A stretch of DNA of 28,171 nucleotides. Origin: a virus. The notes beneath the pieces are model-generated. The model was not told where the DNA came from. It ran no database searches and saw nothing but the letters and a program-made list of their open reading frames with translations. Positions within the stretch are counted from its first letter, which is position 1. Each line of letters starts with the position of its first letter. This document shows, in pieces, positions 9,274 through 16,411 of this stretch. The DNA is taken from IMG/VR virus record IMGVR_UViG_3300025769_000634, positions 1 through 28,171 of that record; one strand, written 5' to 3'. The position numbers and the translations under genes were made by a program.

Positions 9274-11484
9274 TTATTCTATTATTTTTGAAAAGGCTCC
9301 TGAGTTATTATATTTCTTGAAACCAAAATCTAATCGTTTTGTTGTTTTCTCCTGTACTGGTTTATATAAGTTTCTGTTACAGGCCATAATCGCTAATCCA
9401 GAGCTAATTGCTGCATCATACTTTGTTCTATTGTTTATATCAAATCCAGCCCAATCCTGTAGTGTTCTGTTAAAGTAAACCGTACCATAATTACCATCTC
9501 CAAGATGACCTACGTGGTTTTCAATATAACTTTCAATAGCTGCTGCGTGAGCTTGCTTTATATCTTCTCCAGAGTTAGGAATACCACCTATCTCTTTTTC
9601 CGATGCTGATAATCGTGTATAGGTTTTGTCTGGTCTATTCATCGAAAACCCACGATACCCTCTTCGTTTAATATAATATAATAATCTTGGCTTGTTGTTC
9701 TCCGCTAATATTGGCATTCCATAAAAAATAAGTGCCATAAGCACGTCTTCAAAAAATATCTCTGCCGTTTGCGGTCTTGCAATATATTCTAGAAAAAAAG
9801 TATTTGATGGAGCTTCATCCATAGAAAACTTAGTTAGTCCGTGCAATGCACCTTTTGAACCTCTCTTATCTACTGTACCAGATATATCGTAACTATCGCA
9901 ACCAAATGCACCTAGATGTTCATTACCTGGCATTTTAACTCCATTTCTTTCTATTACACGGTTTTGTAGATTTATACTTGGTATCCATGACACCTTAAAC
10001 CTACCATTACTGTCAGGCACAAATATAACTCTTGTATCCCTTATTCCGTTCTCCCATTGAAAGTTGCCCTTGTTTATCACATTGGAGTAACCTATACCCT
10101 CGTTGTAGTCTATTTGTTCGTATATCTTAACTAAGTTAAATATACTGTTTTTAGTTTCATCTCTAAAAGCGTGCTGCTCTGTTCTTGGGAACTGACGGTA
10201 AAATTCATTTAATCCGTCTTGGTCATCTTTCAGACCCTCTGCTTCATTTTCCCAATGCTCTATTACTCCAGTATCAATAACCTCTCCCAGCGGTCCTTCA
10301 ACTTCTTGTTCTGGTGTATCGAAGAGAGGTAGTCCAAAAGAGTCAATGTATCCCTCGTAGTTCCATTCCATAGGTATGAACAAACTATATAATCCACTGC
10401 GAGTTTGTCCATTGCGGTTTCGTTTTGTAACGTCTGAATCTTCATAAAGCTTTTTAAAGTTATTACCACCTTTGTCAAGTGCGTTGGATGTTGAACCCAT
10501 CATACACTTTCCTGTTATTCTACTACCTAGTCTTAGAGTTGTTTTTGTTACCCTCCAGTTATTTAATATATTGTCTGGCTTTAACCATTTACCAGCTTCA
10601 TCATGAACTAGTAACGCAAGTTTTTCACCGTCATACGAGTTGTCCCCTGTGTTCTTCCAGTCGATTGTTGTATCAAGACCTTCGAGAACTTCTCTCTCCT
10701 TGTTTTGTATTGATTTTCTTGTAAGCTTCGAGGCTGGAACCCTATATGCGAGTTCTGTTTTTGGTCTGTCCATACCGTCTTGTATCGGTTTGAAGAAGAA
10801 CGGGTAGTTAACCGATATTGGTACAACCTTATCTGTGAACATCTTTTTAGCATCAGACCCAGATTTGGACAATATCCCAAATCGTGAATCAGATGAAATC
10901 GTGGCAAGGTTGACAGTTTCAGCCGAGGACATAAACGAGAATCCAGATCGACGATTTTTAAGGTAACACATTCCATAAGACCTTGAGTCGGCTTTGCAAG
11001 CCTCCCAGAAAATGAAAAATAATCTATTTGCTTCACGGAAGTCTGGTTTGCCAACATCAATCTTGGTCCACTGCAAGTACATGTAATGACTGCCAGTAAT
11101 GTAAGTATAAGTACCATTATTGGAAAACCAATGGCCTTTTTCGCGTCTTTCAAATTCTTCATTAATGTAATCCTCCCATTTTTCTTTGAACTCTTCTGGA
11201 TATTCCTTCCAATCAAAGATACTTTTTATTTGCTTCAGCTCTCTTGGATACTCTTCAGCAACCCACTTGTTTGCGCCTTTAGGAACTTTTACTGGAGATT
11301 TAGGTAGAGCTATTCTTAGATTTTGTATTTCGTATATCTCCCCTATTTGTCCTGTCTTGCTTATAACTACAATGTCATGTTCTTTATCGTAGCCATACTT
11401 CCAAGCTTTCTTTTTATTGAGCCTAGTTAATGTATTTATTCTTATAGGCTCAACAACTTTATATAATGTTTGTTGGTAAGCCAT
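9274..11484 (-). CDS. terL: Terminase large subunit (TerL), packaging ATPase/nuclease
   Basis: A 736-residue packaging motor protein. The ATPase half has a deviant Walker A around residues 175-186 (LKNRRSGFSFMS), a Walker B at 289-296 (LALLVHDE, with D295 and E296), and a coupling motif GSTSN at 330-334. The C-terminal RNase H-like nuclease half has candidate metal ligands D530 (in GAFGCDSYD), E595 (in PILAENN) and D690 (in RTKYDAAISSG). It cuts and translocates phage DNA with the portal encoded next door. Its ATG overlaps the previous stop by one base. The upstream sequence AAGGAGGT, 7 nt from the ATG, is the only strong Shine-Dalgarno-like site seen, but it also encodes the end of the previous gene. 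Confidence 0.93.
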   Translation of the reverse strand: MAYQQTLYKVVEPIRINTLTRLNKKKAWKYGYDKEHDIVVISKTGQIGEIYEIQNLRIALPKSPVKVPKGANKWVAEEYPRELKQIKSIFDWKEYPEEFKEKWEDYINEEFERREKGHWFSNNGTYTYITGSHYMYLQWTKIDVGKPDFREANRLFFIFWEACKADSRSYGMCYLKNRRSGFSFMSSAETVNLATISSDSRFGILSKSGSDAKKMFTDKVVPISVNYPFFFKPIQDGMDRPKTELAYRVPASKLTRKSIQNKEREVLEGLDTTIDWKNTGDNSYDGEKLALLVHDEAGKWLKPDNILNNWRVTKTTLRLGSRITGKCMMGSTSNALDKGGNNFKKLYEDSDVTKRNRNGQTRSGLYSLFIPMEWNYEGYIDSFGLPLFDTPEQEVEGPLGEVIDTGVIEHWENEAEGLKDDQDGLNEFYRQFPRTEQHAFRDETKNSIFNLVKIYEQIDYNEGIGYSNVINKGNFQWENGIRDTRVIFVPDSNGRFKVSWIPSINLQNRVIERNGVKMPGNEHLGAFGCDSYDISGTVDKRGSKGALHGLTKFSMDEAPSNTFFLEYIARPQTAEIFFEDVLMALIFYGMPILAENNKPRLLYYIKRRGYRGFSMNRPDKTYTRLSASEKEIGGIPNSGEDIKQAHAAAIESYIENHVGHLGDGNYGTVYFNRTLQDWAGFDINNRTKYDAAISSGLAIMACNRNLYKPVQEKTTKRLDFGFKKYNNSGAFSKIIE

Positions 11485-11762
11485 TATTTAGACCTCCTTT
11501 CCGCAAACCCTTTAAATACTTTTTTGTCTTCCGTATCCTTAGGCTTGTTTTCAAGGATGTTTTTTTCTTCCTCTATTCTATTGAGTATTTCAAAAGCATC
11601 AAAAATTGCAAGCTTCTTTGTTGCCGCTGCATTCTTTAATCTATCAGCAGATACATCATCCTCTGTATTGGTTATAATTTTTTCTTCAGCTACTTTGATT
11701 AGTTCTTCTACCGCCTTATAACCAGCTTGGACTATACTCTTTTTTGTCTCCTTTATGTTCAT
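11484..11762 (-). CDS. Candidate small terminase subunit
   Basis: A 92-residue, mostly helical protein with SADRLKNAAATKKLAIFDAF followed by EILNRIEEEKNILE. It lies directly upstream of terL, coupled to it by a TAATG overlap, the usual place for TerS. No clear helix-turn-helix is visible, so DNA recognition is not shown. The chosen start overlaps the end of the upstream tandem GroES-like gene by 47 bases; a later start would remove part of the first helix. The sequence pattern is familiar from uncultured marine phages. The TerS role is inferred from size, helical content and position. Confidence 0.6.
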   Translation of the reverse strand: MNIKETKKSIVQAGYKAVEELIKVAEEKIITNTEDDVSADRLKNAAATKKLAIFDAFEILNRIEEEKNILENKPKDTEDKKVFKGFAERRSK

Positions 11763-12315
11763 ATTTTATACACATCGAACTCGCTTTCACCCTATACAGT
11801 ATCTCATTGTCTATCTCAAACTCAAACTCACTGTAGGGCGTGAACCCGACTAAATCATTTAATTTTATACCATTTTTTTGAAGAGAATTGTCGATATATT
11901 TTACAACACCTATGTTTCTCTCTTTTTTAGCCAAGCTCAAGTTATCTGAATTTTGTATTGGTTTTACAAAACAATAACCCTCTAATGGCTTCCAAGAGTC
12001 TTTTCTCCTGTACATATATATTTGGTCTTCTTCTGCAAAAAACTGATTTTCATCAAAATAAGACCTGCTATTTTTTTCCTTACCACTTATGTCGTAAAAC
12101 CTTCTAAATACATTGTGATGTAAAAGAACATCATCTCCTTTTTTTATTCCAGTAGTACCATTTATGGGTGTTTCAACAACCTCACCTATTCTATTTACAA
12201 AATTATGATTTGACATTTCTGTATTTAAAATAAGGTTTACGTCTTGTATTTTTTTAGTGTTTTGGTATCTTAGGTCGTATTTTGGTTTTACAATAAAGCT
12301 GTATAAACTTCTCAT
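11716..12315 (-). CDS. Tandem GroES-like protein (two fused co-chaperonin folds)
   Basis: A 199-residue protein that reads as two GroES-type beta-barrels in a row. Repeat 1 (about 4-103) has FIVKPK, then IGEVVETP, then GIKKGDDVLLHHNVF, then FAEEDQIYMYRR. Repeat 2 (about 112-186) has GYCFVKPI, then NIGVVKYIDN, then GIKLNDLVGFTPYSEFEFEI, then ILYRVKASSMCIKYE. Each copy follows the GroES order of N-terminal strand, G-x-V strand, KxGDxV turn and closing strand. The mobile-loop regions (about 15-40 and 121-133) lack a clear GG-hydrophobic motif. It could be a second co-chaperonin for the phage GroEL, or a structural protein reusing the fold. It is coupled to the upstream gene by TAATG. Confidence 0.65.
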   Translation of the reverse strand: MRSLYSFIVKPKYDLRYQNTKKIQDVNLILNTEMSNHNFVNRIGEVVETPINGTTGIKKGDDVLLHHNVFRRFYDISGKEKNSRSYFDENQFFAEEDQIYMYRRKDSWKPLEGYCFVKPIQNSDNLSLAKKERNIGVVKYIDNSLQKNGIKLNDLVGFTPYSEFEFEIDNEILYRVKASSMCIKYEHKGDKKEYSPSWL

Positions 12316-12533
12316 TAATATTCTAAATTAAATTCAACACTTATTGCCATGTTTTTATTAAAGTCCTTCCATGGTAGAACCTCGTTGTTTTTTGATATGT
12401 AGATTCTGTATTTGTCATCTTCTTCTAAGATGTCGCAAATCTTATGACCTCCATATACTTCTTGTCCAACCGCATAATGCATAGCAGAGTCTTTGTAGTC
12501 TCTACCAATACTTATTTTTCTAATTAAATTCAT
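12315..12533 (-). CDS. Small conserved phage protein, unknown function
   Basis: A 72-residue protein with IGRDYKDSAMHYAVGQEVYG near the N-terminus and an acidic C-terminal half with PWKDFNKNMAISVEFN. It looks like a compact alpha/beta or all-beta protein without membrane segments. It begins one base after the holin stop and shares a TAATG overlap with the tandem GroES-like gene, so it is part of the same operon. The pattern is familiar from marine phage genomes but I know of no assigned function. Confidence 0.7.
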   Translation of the reverse strand: MNLIRKISIGRDYKDSAMHYAVGQEVYGGHKICDILEEDDKYRIYISKNNEVLPWKDFNKNMAISVEFNLEY

Positions 12534-12534
12534 A

Positions 12535-12984
12535 TTATTTTCCTTTTATCTGAGCGTATTTTTCAACTCCTCTTGATCCAAAATACGCAACATAAACTGT
12601 AACAAGCAGAGTTTCAATGAGTTTTACCCATTGGTCATCTACAGAAAAAACGCCTATAGAGTCAAGCACAATGTACACACTCATTATAAACGTTAAATAC
12701 AATACAATTACAGGTCTTGCAATCTTAGTTATTTTGTTGTCAGATTTAGCATCAGCCTCCCATCTCCTAGTCACTGCCTCTGCCTCTTCTTCATCCATCT
12801 TAATAAGGTGCATCGCCATTGCTTTTTGTTGCTCTGACATTTCCTTATCATCTGTAACTAAGTTTTTTACAAGCCCTAAAAGACCTTTATCTGGGATTGA
12901 ATCTCCAAGAGCGTCTATAATAACAGAACCACTCTTAGAGAGAAAGCCACCGACTTTTGTGTCTTTAAACTTCTTTTTTGGCAT
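12535..12984 (-). CDS. Holin of the 3TM / gene-transfer-agent type
   Basis: A 149-residue protein with an N-terminal amphipathic part (GGFLSKSGSVIIDALGDSI), a charged helix around residues 50-85 (MDEEEAEAVTRRWEADAKSD), and two clear membrane spans at about 91-111 (PVIVLYLTFIMSVYIVLDSI) and 119-137 (WVKLIETLLVTVYVAYFG). The order charged helix, W-x-A-D, then IARP followed by hydrophobic spans matches the 3TM holin family first described in gene transfer agents. It would permeabilise the inner membrane at lysis. No endolysin is present in this window, so the partner must lie elsewhere. It is coupled by TAATG to the 36-residue gene upstream. Confidence 0.82.
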   Translation of the reverse strand: MPKKKFKDTKVGGFLSKSGSVIIDALGDSIPDKGLLGLVKNLVTDDKEMSEQQKAMAMHLIKMDEEEAEAVTRRWEADAKSDNKITKIARPVIVLYLTFIMSVYIVLDSIGVFSVDDQWVKLIETLLVTVYVAYFGSRGVEKYAQIKGK

Positions 12985-13094
12985 TATTTTTTTCTTGTTC
13001 TTTTCATGGCCTTGAAGTCGGCTCCTGTGATTTTATTTTTTGGAGTTGCCATTCTAGCAATAGACCTTTGCTTTGGTGTAAGTTTCTTTTTCAT
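12984..13094 (-). CDS. Very small basic protein (36 residues)
   Basis: An ATG at 13094 opens a 36-codon frame reading MKKKLTPKQRSIARMATPKN then KITGADFKAMKRTRKK, ending with TAA at 12984-12986. Both ends have one-base TAATG overlaps with neighbours, which is strong support for a real gene despite the length. About one third of the residues are Lys or Arg. The core KLTPKQ...KNKITGADF is a pattern I recall from many phage genomes, always small and without assigned function. Binding to DNA or to acidic capsid proteins is possible from the charge. Confidence 0.78.
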   Translation of the reverse strand: MKKKLTPKQRSIARMATPKNKITGADFKAMKRTRKK

Positions 13095-13393
13095 TAGTAT
13101 TTGCCTTGTCTTGATTTAGGGCTAGATTTAGTTGAACCACCTTTTCCAGCCCAAAGGTTTTTACAGGCCCAATATCTAGCTGTTAATTTACTCTTAGCTG
13201 TGCTACATTTATGTCTAGCTCTGAAGCTTTTTCTTGCTGCTGCTGAATAATTGTGTCCGTATCCTGTAGCCCCGAAGTGAATAATTTTTTCTCTTCCTCC
13301 CTCACAACCTTTAACCACTTTTTTCTTCCCAGCCTTTGGGCTTTTTCGTGGCTTGTTGCAAGGCATTTTTGATTTGTCTAGTCGTTTGGCCAT
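13094..13393 (-). CDS. Basic Gly/Lys-rich conserved phage protein
   Basis: A 99-residue, strongly basic protein. The N-terminal 35 residues are Lys-rich and probably disordered. The core (about 36-85) contains IIHFGATGYGHNYSAAARKS and FRARHKCSTAKSKLTARYWA, and the C-terminus is Gly/Ser/Lys-rich. The core is a widely seen motif in marine phages and giant-virus-like genomes, as I recall, without firm function. Cysteines at several positions (for example in GCEGG, HKCST and WACKN) could bind metal or form disulfides. The charge suggests binding to packaged DNA or to an acidic virion surface. Coupled on both sides by TAATG. Confidence 0.75.
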   Translation of the reverse strand: MAKRLDKSKMPCNKPRKSPKAGKKKVVKGCEGGREKIIHFGATGYGHNYSAAARKSFRARHKCSTAKSKLTARYWACKNLWAGKGGSTKSSPKSRQGKY

Positions 13394-13506
13394 TATTTTT
13401 TCTTTTTAGCCTTTTCAGCTGCTGTCATTTTTTTCTTTGCTTTAGCTTTTGCTGCTTTTGATGGTCTTCCTCTTTGTGAGCCATAAGTTCCTTTTCCGCT
13501 TGGCAT
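13393..13506 (-). CDS. Very small basic protein (37 residues)
   Basis: An ATG at 13506 opens a 37-codon frame beginning MPSGKGTYGSQRGRPSKAAK and ending in KKKK, with TAA at 13393-13395 overlapping the next ATG by one base. The N-terminal GKGTYGSxxGRP motif is a conserved phage small-protein signature that I recall from many tailed phages; GRP may act like an AT-hook for the minor groove. The leader before the ATG is pure A/T (AACCCTTAAATTTTAAAATT), with no Shine-Dalgarno, as expected for Bacteroidota. The function is unknown; a DNA- or capsid-associated role fits its charge. Confidence 0.78.
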   Translation of the reverse strand: MPSGKGTYGSQRGRPSKAAKAKAKKKMTAAEKAKKKK

Positions 13507-13528
13507 AATTTTAAAATTTAAGGGTTAG

Positions 13529-13969
13529 TTATCTATCTTTATCTTTTATCATATCATCAGTAGCTTTGTTAAAAACTTTATCTGTGTATGATTTGTTTTT
13601 GTAAAACACACTCACCTTTGATGTTGGTAAGTCTTCGTATCCTAAAAGTATCTTATACATCCTTGTTATAAGAGACCTTGTCTTAAATGAAACTTTGAAT
13701 ATACTGTATCCTCCTGTTTGTTTAGACTTGTTTCTCCAAGCATCAATCCATCCTTCTTTACGAAGTCTATTCCATCTGTGTTTGTCCCAAGAATATATAT
13801 ACTCTCCGTTTTTAAAATCTTTTAAAGTAAACCTATCTAGACAATCTAAGTATATAAGAAGTTCAAGGTCGCCATCTGTGAGCCCGTTGGTTTTACAGGC
13901 CCACTTGCGAACCAGTCTGTAGTATTTAAAAAGTTTTATTTCTCTTAAATCACTAGCATCTATCCTCAT
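13529..13969 (-). CDS. Winged-helix-like DNA-binding protein (MarR-type fold suspected)
   Basis: A 146-residue protein. Residues of about 10-110 have the order of a winged helix: helices at LFKYYRLVRKWACKT and LTDGDLELLIYLD, a recognition-helix-like segment RWNRLRKEGWIDAWR, and a wing with GGYSIFKVSFKTRSLITRMY. This resembles MarR-like regulators in general form. The C-terminal 30 residues are charged and probably flexible. Its ATG overlaps the groES stop by four bases (ATGA), so it is made together with the chaperonins. It may regulate late phage genes or act in packaging. The fold call is by eye. Confidence 0.6.
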   Translation of the reverse strand: MRIDASDLREIKLFKYYRLVRKWACKTNGLTDGDLELLIYLDCLDRFTLKDFKNGEYIYSWDKHRWNRLRKEGWIDAWRNKSKQTGGYSIFKVSFKTRSLITRMYKILLGYEDLPTSKVSVFYKNKSYTDKVFNKATDDMIKDKDR

Positions 13970-14223
13970 CCTATCAAAACTATGTCCCTTTGTCTGATAA
14001 CACGATATTGGTTATTATCAAACAAAATAGAATGCCCAGCGTGACGGTCATAGTAGATAGTATCAGATTCATTGATTCCTTGAGTTAGATTACCACAACT
14101 TATTATTACACCTTTTAGGTATCTTATATCTTCTGTGGTTGTATCTGTTACAATAAAACCGCCAACGTTTTTAGGCTCCTCTTTAACTTCCTGTATTACA
14201 ACATAATCATTAATTGCTTGCAT
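13966..14223 (-). CDS. groES: GroES-type co-chaperonin
   Basis: An 85-residue homologue of GroES (97 residues in E. coli), the lid of the GroEL folding chamber. The mobile loop is visible at about 14-28, with GGFIV (21-25) matching the GG-hydrophobic tripeptide that docks on the GroEL apical domain. The part corresponding to the E. coli roof hairpin is cut to a short turn (GNLTQGINESD), so the dome roof is probably open, as known for phage T4 Gp31. The gene starts inside the last 14 bases of groEL, so the two are translated together. By analogy with Gp31 it likely helps fold the capsid protein. Confidence 0.88.
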   Translation of the reverse strand: MQAINDYVVIQEVKEEPKNVGGFIVTDTTTEDIRYLKGVIISCGNLTQGINESDTIYYDRHAGHSILFDNNQYRVIRQRDIVLIG

Positions 14224-15775
14224 TCTCTATTCTTTTATTAGAAATTACACAATCTGCTGATATTATTGTAAGGGCAACACTAACTGCATTTTTCAAAGCT
14301 GTCTTTGTTACAAGAGCTGGGTCAATAATTCCAGACTCAATCATATCGACAACTTCCCCTGTTATTACATTTATCCCTTTTCCTTCTTTTTCTAAATCAA
14401 CGTTGGGATACATTCCAGCGTTTTCAAGTATCATCTCAAAAGGTCTTCTGATTGCTTTTAGTAATATACCTTGAGTTTCATTCTCTGGCCTTAATTTACT
14501 TGAAGCGTTCAAAAGAGCTATTCCTCCCCCTGGAACTATACCTTCTTGAAGTGCCGCTTTAACAGCATATATCGCATCTTCAACCCTGTCTTTTTTCTCT
14601 TTTAACTCAACTTGACTGTGAGCTCCTACTTTTATAACAGCAACAGAGCCGTTAAGCATTGAGAGTCTTTGTTCAAGTTTCTTTTTTAAAAACGGATTAT
14701 CCTCGTTTTTAATTTTATCTTCTACGGATTTTATTCTTTCTTCAAGCTCTGGTATATCTTCAGAAACCTTTAAGACAGTATTTTTATCATCTGTAGTGGA
14801 TTTTAATACCTCTCCGAGTATAGAAGCATCCATAAGTTCTAAATCATCTCCAAGAGATTCGTCTATTAGTTTTGCTCCTGTAAGCAAACAAAGGTCTTGT
14901 AAAGTGTCCATCTTAGTTGGACCAAAACCTGGCAAATCAACAACGTTTACCTTTATGTTTCCTTTCACTTTATTCATTAGTAGCGCAGACATTGGTTGCT
15001 GTTCCACCTCTCCAACAATAAGCAAAGACCTTTTTTCTTTAATAACATACTCTAATATTCCTTGTATCTTTCGTATACTCTCTATTGGAGTTTTACATAC
15101 AAGAACAAGAGGATTATCAAGTTCTGCTTTGTCTTTTTCTTCGTTTGTAGCTAAGTGTTGTGCTTTTAGTCCAGAATCAAAATGAACTCCTTTTTCAAAC
15201 TCAAGGTGTGTTTTTTCAGAGTCAGACTCTTCCATTGTTACAACACCGTTTTTACCAACAAGGTTATAAGCCTCGGCTATTAAATCTCCAAGCTCTTTAT
15301 CATTGTTTGTTGATATAGTAGCTACGTGTGATAGGTTATCTCCTTTTACATCTTTCTTTATTTTGTCGATGTACATAATAACCTTTTGTTGCATTAGTAC
15401 TACTGCATCTTTTAGTTCTCTTGGATTTACATCCGTAGCGGCTTTTAATTCTTTTAGAAGTGCGTTTGCAAGTACAGTTGCTGTTGTTGTTCCATCTCCA
15501 GCTTGTCTTACTGTGTTTCTTGCAGCTTCTTTTATTAATGTAGCACCCATGTTTTCTACAGGGTCGATAAGTATTACGCTTTCAGCTACAGTTACTCCGT
15601 CTTTTGTTATAACGGGTTTGCCAAGTGCATCTTCATAGATTACACATCGTCCAGAAGCACCGAGAGTGGAGCTGACCGCATTGGCCAGCTTCTCGACTCC
15701 CTTCATTATTTTACTACTTGCTTCCTTACCGAAAGTCAAGTCTTTTACAATCTCACTAGGGTTGTTGTATTCCAT
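14210..15775 (-). CDS. groEL: GroEL-type chaperonin (Cpn60)
   Basis: A 521-residue ATP-driven folding chamber subunit. ATP-site residues are conserved: ITKDG with D59 (E. coli D52), GDGTTT at 93-98 with D94 (D87), RVED with D400 (D398), and PGGG at 415-418. The apical domain (about 195-380) has PGFG and LQDLCLLTG, but binding-face positions differ from E. coli: Y199, Y203, F204 and L234 become L203, H207, L208 and Q238. At the ring interface R452 and E461 become E447 and Y456. The C-terminal GGM tail is missing. The start lies behind an A/T-only leader, and the gene precedes groES, opposite to the bacterial order. Likely clients are the phage's own virion proteins. Confidence 0.96.
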   Translation of the reverse strand: MEYNNPSEIVKDLTFGKEASSKIMKGVEKLANAVSSTLGASGRCVIYEDALGKPVITKDGVTVAESVILIDPVENMGATLIKEAARNTVRQAGDGTTTATVLANALLKELKAATDVNPRELKDAVVLMQQKVIMYIDKIKKDVKGDNLSHVATISTNNDKELGDLIAEAYNLVGKNGVVTMEESDSEKTHLEFEKGVHFDSGLKAQHLATNEEKDKAELDNPLVLVCKTPIESIRKIQGILEYVIKEKRSLLIVGEVEQQPMSALLMNKVKGNIKVNVVDLPGFGPTKMDTLQDLCLLTGAKLIDESLGDDLELMDASILGEVLKSTTDDKNTVLKVSEDIPELEERIKSVEDKIKNEDNPFLKKKLEQRLSMLNGSVAVIKVGAHSQVELKEKKDRVEDAIYAVKAALQEGIVPGGGIALLNASSKLRPENETQGILLKAIRRPFEMILENAGMYPNVDLEKEGKGINVITGEVVDMIESGIIDPALVTKTALKNAVSVALTIISADCVISNKRIENASN

Positions 15776-15805
15776 TTAATTAAATTTAATTTTTTTTCTT
15801 AGTGG

Positions 15806-16090
15806 TTATTCAAAGGTTTTAACGACTACGGGTCCTTTTAGGAAATCTAATCGTTTTTGATAGTGTGCGATTGAGGCGTCTATTGCCCTTTCACATGATT
15901 TAACAGTTTCTCGACGCGTTACGTCTGTCCACTTGTTATCCCATTGGTATTCGGCTTGGAAATATCCGTTGGGTAGTTCAGTAATTCTCCAGTTCTTTTT
16001 CTGCACAATGTGCTCCCAAAGCTTCCTGGTCTCTTCGGGTATACTAGCATCTCCTTGAGAACTAGTAATGGTTGAGTAAAAATAGGTCAT
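15806..16090 (-). CDS. Conserved small phage protein, unknown function
   Basis: A 94-residue protein that lies 30 nt upstream of groEL. It has a helix at PEETRKLWEHIVQKKNWRIT, a beta part with ELPNGYFQAEYQ, and a C-terminal helix at CERAIDASIAHYQKRLDFLK. There are no membrane segments or known catalytic motifs. The pattern is familiar from uncultured marine phages but the function is not known to me. Its position between the adhesin cluster and the chaperonins gives no firm hint. Confidence 0.68.
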   Translation of the reverse strand: MTYFYSTITSSQGDASIPEETRKLWEHIVQKKNWRITELPNGYFQAEYQWDNKWTDVTRRETVKSCERAIDASIAHYQKRLDFLKGPVVVKTFE

Positions 16091-16106
16091 TTGGTTTATA
16101 GAGGTT

Positions 16107-16349
16107 TTATTCCTCTTCTTTGTTTTCTTTGTACTCTCCAGTCTCCATATCTACTGTGATGTTTCCATATTTTTCCCTAAGATCTTTTTGAGACAACTGA
16201 AGGTCTGATTGGATTGTAGATAATTCATGCAACGCTTCATGCTTTACAGATTCTAAAGAACCTATCCTCATCTGGAGTTCTCTTGCAGAGCTTACTAATG
16301 ACTTTAGGTTTTCGTACTCTTTTTTTTGAAGTTTTTTGTTTTTTTCCAT
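16107..16349 (-). CDS. Small coiled-coil protein
   Basis: An 80-residue, highly charged protein. Residues of about 1-62 form one long helix with heptad-like hydrophobic spacing (LKSLVSSARELQMRIGSLES, then HELSTIQSDLQLSQ), so a coiled coil is likely. The C-terminus (ITVDMETGEYKENKEEE) is acidic. It ends 16 nt before the next gene and starts behind an A/T-rich leader. It could be a tail or fibre chaperone, or a small assembly factor; no family is recognised. Confidence 0.65.
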   Translation of the reverse strand: MEKNKKLQKKEYENLKSLVSSARELQMRIGSLESVKHEALHELSTIQSDLQLSQKDLREKYGNITVDMETGEYKENKEEE

Positions 16350-16411
16350 TTTAAATGTTTGTTATGTAATTAAATAAAATTTTCATTAATCTTTGCCATA
16401 TTTTATATTTT

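Noticed and set aside
10608-11216. Long open frames overlapping terL in another frame on the same strand and on the opposite strand.
   Set aside because: TerL has clear motifs across the region and the alternative proteins have no domain-like sequence.
14796-15638. Plus-strand open frames opposite groEL.
   Set aside because: These are Ser/Phe-rich mirror frames of a strongly conserved gene and have no start context or family likeness.
15810-15817. Possible -7 box (AACCTTTG on the minus strand) upstream of groEL.
   Set aside because: One base differs from TAnnTTTG and no TTG/TTTG box lies at the right distance.
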